Source: Hyparrhenia diplandra
Lineage: Eukaryota > Streptophyta > Magnoliopsida > Poales > Poaceae
Length of the DNA stretch: 64,000 nt
Assembly (NCBI GenBank): GCA_015847255.1
Contig: JADLZK010011568.1
Location: 248,001-312,000, forward strand
Direction of reading: 5' to 3'
Part shown: positions 60,601 to 64,000 of the stretch, piece by piece
Layout of the letters: each line of letters opens with the position of its first letter
How positions within the stretch are numbered: the stretch's first letter is position 1
The notes under the pieces: generated by a model
Seen by the model: only the letters and a program-made list of their open reading frames with translations
The model's database searches: none
Told to the model about the DNA's origin: nothing
Translations under genes and position numbers: made by a program

Positions 60601-62770
60601 TTTAATGTAGAAGTGGCGAACGCGTGTAATTTAGAAGAATATATATATAGCGTATTCGATTTTATGGTTATTGGACCATTTTCCATAATGGCTTATATTA
60701 GCATGTAGACCTTGATTTGACGGATATTTCTGTCAATTTTTTATAATGTTGATAGTGGATAACTTAGATAAAAATCAAAGGGTTACCTTATTATCGTTCA
60801 TAATGGCATATGTGGTAATCGAAGAAATTTTATGTGTTACTTGTAGTATTATCTTTCATAATGGCACAGCTGGGTTTGTTCTCAGTTCATGTACTGCATA
60901 CTTATGTTTAGTTTTTACAAATATGTACCTGTTGTGGACGGCCTCTACTTTTGATAGGCCTACGCCGAGTCAAGGTCCTACTCCGTATGTTAGCTTCTTG
61001 ATCCTGTGGTGCTGCTGGTATAAGAATCCCTGCTGATTTACAGAGCATATATCCTTGGTTTTGCGATATCAGAATGCTTATATATGCAGAAAGTAAGAAA
61101 CTGCAAGCTTAAATAAACCGGAGAACGCATATAGGTAGTTTAAACAAAATCCATTGGAGGTAGAATCTATCTATCAGATGGAAGAAGTGAAAAACGAGTC
61201 AAAAAAAAAAAAAAAAACTAACCTGCCCCTGTGCCATGCGTGGCCACAAGTGGTGCGGTGCAGCGGCATAGTTGGTCTCTTCAGCTACGCCAGCAGGAAT
61301 ACAGGGCACCTCATCCTCAGCCATAGGTGAATTCTGCACGTCACCGAAAAGGAATACAGGGCATCTCATCCAGAGAAATCTGCCCGTCACCCAAATTCTC
61401 CGGCGCAGCGAACCCCTCCGCGGGTGGAAGCTGCTGTTGTGGGTGAGGCAGTTCATCTGCAACCATACCATGAAACACACAACCAATTGGACGGTTCAGA
61501 TTTCAATTCATTCCAAGTACACTAGGCTAAAACAAAAGATGGATTACACAGAGAACAGCTAATCAGACAGTCTGAATTCATAACAAACCGGCGGTGGTCC
61601 TGGTGCCTTGTTGGACCAGCGGCGGCGCTGCATCAGCATGGCTCCTCGCTGATGGACCACCATTGGTAGTGTTCGACAACCCATCGGGGAGCCATCAGAG
61701 GATGTAGTAAAAGCTGCCATGGCACCATCGCCTGTTGGACCTCCTCCTCGTCAAACTGGTCAGATGTGGTGGATGGCAGGGATAAACTAATGGACGAAAA
61801 TTGCCCTTCTTCAGGAGACAACCATGCAAAACAACAAAGGCACCAATTTAGTATCGAATCAGTAGTCTAACAACACCTGGTAGCCAGAATCTTAAAAGAC
61901 ATTTTTTTCCGTAGTGCTGCTGGGTGGGTGCCGGGTTCGGAGGCCCGTCGGCTCTCCTTGGCCGGGCGCCTGCTAAGCAAGGTGGAGCGTTTGCACAATT
62001 TCAGCCGGCTGAAATATATTGTGCATGACGGGTAGCTCGTCCGGTAATGCACATGGCCCGTGTGTATTTGTTACATTAAAGATTTTGCTGTGGTACTAGG
62101 AGGCAATAGAAAAATTCGTACATTTAGTTTTTATTAGGAAAAAAATATAAGTTGCCAAATTTACCTTAGGGAGCCCCCGACACAGAGTTGCTCTTATTTC
62201 GTACTAGAAAGTAATCTAAGTAGCAAGGTCCTAATTTAGTACCTACAACTAGTTAAAATTGCTAATCAAATCTACCTATAATACAGTAAGTGTTTTCCCA
62301 TCTGTATTTATATGTCTTCGCCCTTTGAATTATTACACAGTTAGCTAGATAGTTAATTCTTAGCATTGAACGCATAATGTTAGTTCAAGTAAAATGTAAA
62401 ATCCACTGGTGATAGAATCTATCTATCAGATGGAAGTGAAGGAACGAGTCAATAAAAAAAAAGAAAACTAACCTGGGCCTGTGCCATGCGTGGCCACAAG
62501 TGGTGCCGGTGCGGCGGCATAGTTGGTTTCTTCACCTACGGCAGCAGGAAGAAACGGCATCTCATCCAGAGGTGAAATCTGCCGGTCACCAAAATTCTCG
62601 GGCGCAGCTAACCCCTCCGCGGGTGGGACGGGCAGCCACAAGGAATCAGAGAGCATGAACGCCGACGACATCAAGTCTTCTTCCTGGTCCAGCTGGTTGA
62701 AGGCCCCAGAAGGGCAGCCGTAGTCCCCGCTGTGGCTGTGGCCTCCAGATAGGTTATCTGTTGGCTCCAT
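56919..62770 (-). CDS. BED copy 3: two-BED-finger gene with chimeric exon 3
   Basis: Inferred exons: 1, 62473-62770; 2, 61589-61805; 3 (chimeric), about 61223-61486; 4, 59562-59951; 5, 58534-58637; 6, 56919-57626. Exon 5 (DALSPWQQHQLIETFF, PCCPF) and exon 6 join in phase. Exon 6 is fully open and ends with a classical BED finger. Exon 2 has an extra base in a GGGG run. Exon 4 (first finger region, IIVWPHF and VICQLCYTVI) shifts near 59810. Exon 3 contains inserted exon-1 sequence. The product, if made, would be a nuclear DNA-binding protein: BED fingers and a basic cluster before the second finger suggest this, but no target is known. Intactness is uncertain; this copy has the best C-terminus and copy 2 the best N-terminal half. 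Confidence 0.55.
58534..58637 (-). CDS. BED copy 3, exon 5
   Basis: Acceptor TAG at 58638-58640 and donor GTAAGG just below 58534. The 104 nt read DALSPWQQHQLIETFF and PCCPFQPQHRVVF, taking phase 1 to phase 0. Counterparts at 6771-6890 and 21426-21562 keep SPxQQHxL and a Cys-Cys pair but differ in length, so this is the most variable coding exon. Confidence 0.5.
61199..61486 (-). pseudogene. BED copy 3, chimeric exon 3/exon 1
   Basis: The exon starts as exon 3 (DELPHPQQQL, right after the acceptor region shared with copy 2). It switches at once to exon-1 sequence (PPAEGFAAPENLGDGQISLD) and ends with the exon-1 donor CAG|GTTAG. Its downstream flank is intron-1-like to about 61127, then intron-3-like. 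The reading frame breaks at a TTTT where relatives have TTT. Confidence 0.6.
62473..62770 (-). CDS. BED copy 3, exon 1
   Basis: MEPTDNLSGGHSHSGDYGCP opens at 62770, followed by the single unit ISPLDEMPFLP and the CAG|GTTAG donor. It is open over 298 nt and ends in phase 1. Upstream similarity to copies 1 and 2 stops near 62860, before the TATA region, so this exon may lack its original promoter. Confidence 0.6.
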
Positions 62771-62998
62771 GGGGATCTGATGTCCGGGGATCGGAGAGGC
62801 TGTGGAGAGGAGGTCGAGTGAGTAAAGTTTCGTATATGCGCGATGAAGTAGCTAGTACTAGTTTTCATTTTTAGGAATAATTATTTTTATGTGACAAAAG
62901 TTACTGCATTAAGGGTTATACTTATATACGGAGTACTAATTAGTTAATTACAAGCACATAAAAATCAAGAGCTAAGATTTGTTTGAGTTGGAGCAACT

Positions 62999-63041
62999 CC
63001 AAGAGAAGTTGAGAGGTAGATCCTCCTCCAACTTCTCTTCT
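62999..63041. repeat. Short perfect hairpin
   Basis: AAGAGAAGTTG (63001-63011) is the exact complement of CAACTTCTCTT (63029-63039), with a 17-base loop. It is preceded by 'gagttggagcaactcc', itself nearly palindromic and like the AGAGCAACTC MITE ends. A run of about 24 T follows at 63129. This is probably a MITE fragment. Confidence 0.5.
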
Positions 63042-63378
63042 AACACCCCCAGTATCTGCTTTCCCCACCACCACTACACCCGTGCGCACACACACAAGTA
63101 CGTAGAGCTCCCCTAATCCTCTCATGTGATTTTTTTTTTTTTTTTTTTTTTGGCCACACATCTCCCTCTTCCCACAAATAACATGGCTGGGTTTTGAACT
63201 TTTGGGAGCTACTATTAGAGATCTACTGTATAGGTGGAACAGATTATGAGGTTTGAAGGGAGCTATTGTTAGAAATCTATATTCTTAGCATTGAACGCAT
63301 GTAGTTAGTTCAAATAAAATGTAAAATCCACTGGAGGTAGAATCTATCTATCACATGGAGTCAACTAAAAAAACTGAC

Positions 63379-63748
63379 CTGGCCATGTGCCCCCATGCGT
63401 GGCCACAACTGGTGCCGCCGGTGCGGCGTCATAGTTGGTCTCTTCAGCTACGGCAGCAGGAACAATGGGTATCTCACCATCCAGAGCTGAAACGTGCCCC
63501 CCGTCACCGAAAGGAAAACAGGGCAAGATCTCATCCAAAGAAATCTGCCGGTGACCGAAATTCTCCGGCGCAGCTATCCCCTCCGTGGGAGGGAGGGGCA
63601 GCCACAGGGAAGACGGTGGTGAATGAGAGAGCATGAGCAGCGACGACATCGAATCTTCTCCCAGATCCAGCTGGTTGAAGTTCCCAGCAGGGAAGCCGTA
63701 GTCCCCGCTGCGGCTGTGGCCTCCAGATAGGTGATCAGTTGGCTCCAT
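63379..63748 (-). CDS. BED extra exon 1 (copy 4, orphan first exon)
   Basis: MEPTDHLSGGHSRSGDYGFP opens at 63748 and runs 370 nt to a CAG|GT donor at 63379/63378, in phase 1 like the others. The variable region is longer, ISLDEILPCFPFG and ALDGEIPIVPAAVAEE. No exon 2 lies between it and the next exon 1 at 62770. Either it is an alternative first exon for copy 3 or the remnant of a fourth gene. Its upstream flank ('gagggtaaagctaac') matches copies 1 and 2 briefly and diverges by about 63820. Confidence 0.55.
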
Positions 63749-64000
63749 GGGGGTCTGATGGCCGGGGGGGATCGGAGGCTGTGGAGAGGAGTGAAGTGAG
63801 CTGGCCGCGAGGGTAAAGCTAACGCGTTCTAATCTATCCTATACCTATCCTATACCCTTAAAGTCGTAGAGCCGGAATCCTCCGTCCCATGACTCATTTC
63901 ACTGTAGAAACTACAGAACCACGGTCCCTGCCGTCCGATTCATTCCTCGATATTCCCGGTCCATCCGATGCCTGCCATGTCTAGAGCCTTCTCCTAACTC

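Noticed and set aside
1..64000. CRISPR arrays, operons and ribosome-binding sites
   Set aside because: The window is plant nuclear DNA; the spaced repeats seen are transposon ends and tandem repeats, not CRISPR units.
1..64000. tRNA or rRNA genes
   Set aside because: I looked for tRNA A/B box patterns and rRNA cores by eye and saw none; the initiator-Met-like strings at 40734 and 47410 are retroelement primer-binding sites. A tRNA scan would settle this.

Overview
The window is nuclear DNA from a grass (Poaceae). It shows spliced genes with GT-AG introns, GC-rich first exons, CTCCCTCCGT-type Stowaway MITEs, and hAT, CACTA, Helitron, LINE, Ty3/gypsy and Ty1/copia elements. An LRR receptor-like protein of the kind expanded in cereals lies at the left edge. 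Genus cannot be fixed from sequence alone. Most genes carry single-base frameshifts, many in short homopolymers, so 'pseudogene' and 'uncorrected assembly error' must be kept apart throughout.

Layout. 1-0.83 kb: 3' end of an LRR receptor-like protein gene. 1.06-4.1 kb: Helitron terminus, a GC-rich first-exon-like segment, a Stowaway-like MITE split by a hAT element, and another MITE. 4.15-12.9 kb: block A. 13.2-26.6 kb: block B. 26.7-31.4 kb: an F-box/LRR (FBL) gene on the minus strand, a duplicated downstream segment and a LINE tail. 32.57-43.78 kb: a complete 11.2-kb Ty3/gypsy chromodomain element on the minus strand with 3.03-kb LTRs and a 5-bp target duplication. 44.9-63.85 kb: block C, interrupted by a Ty1/copia element (47.2-52.1 kb), a Pack-MULE-like element (53.0-53.8 kb) and a GC-rich stretch (54.9-56.2 kb).

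The organising feature is a co-duplicated block present three times in different states of decay: a plus-strand F-box gene, a short shared segment S, a ~600-bp segment R1 holding the 5' part of an unrecognised gene, and a minus-strand six-exon gene. I reconstruct the last as a protein with two BED-type zinc fingers. The F-box and BED genes are convergent. Block A keeps R1 and BED copy 1. Block B keeps two internally deleted F-box copies, S, R1 and BED copy 2 (its end cut off by a CACTA terminus). Block C keeps a near full-length F-box gene (interrupted by a hAT MITE with perfect 13-bp TIRs and 8-bp target duplication), S, a short R1 remnant, and BED copy 3 with extra first exons.

The BED family has a conserved architecture: an acidic, proline-rich N-terminus (exons 1-3), a first BED-like finger (exon 4), a short Cys-pair exon (5), and a large exon 6 with an unrecognised middle domain, a basic cluster and a classical BED finger. 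I do not recognise it as a named family. Comparing the three copies also dates several MITE insertions, because each is present in one copy and cleanly absent from the others.
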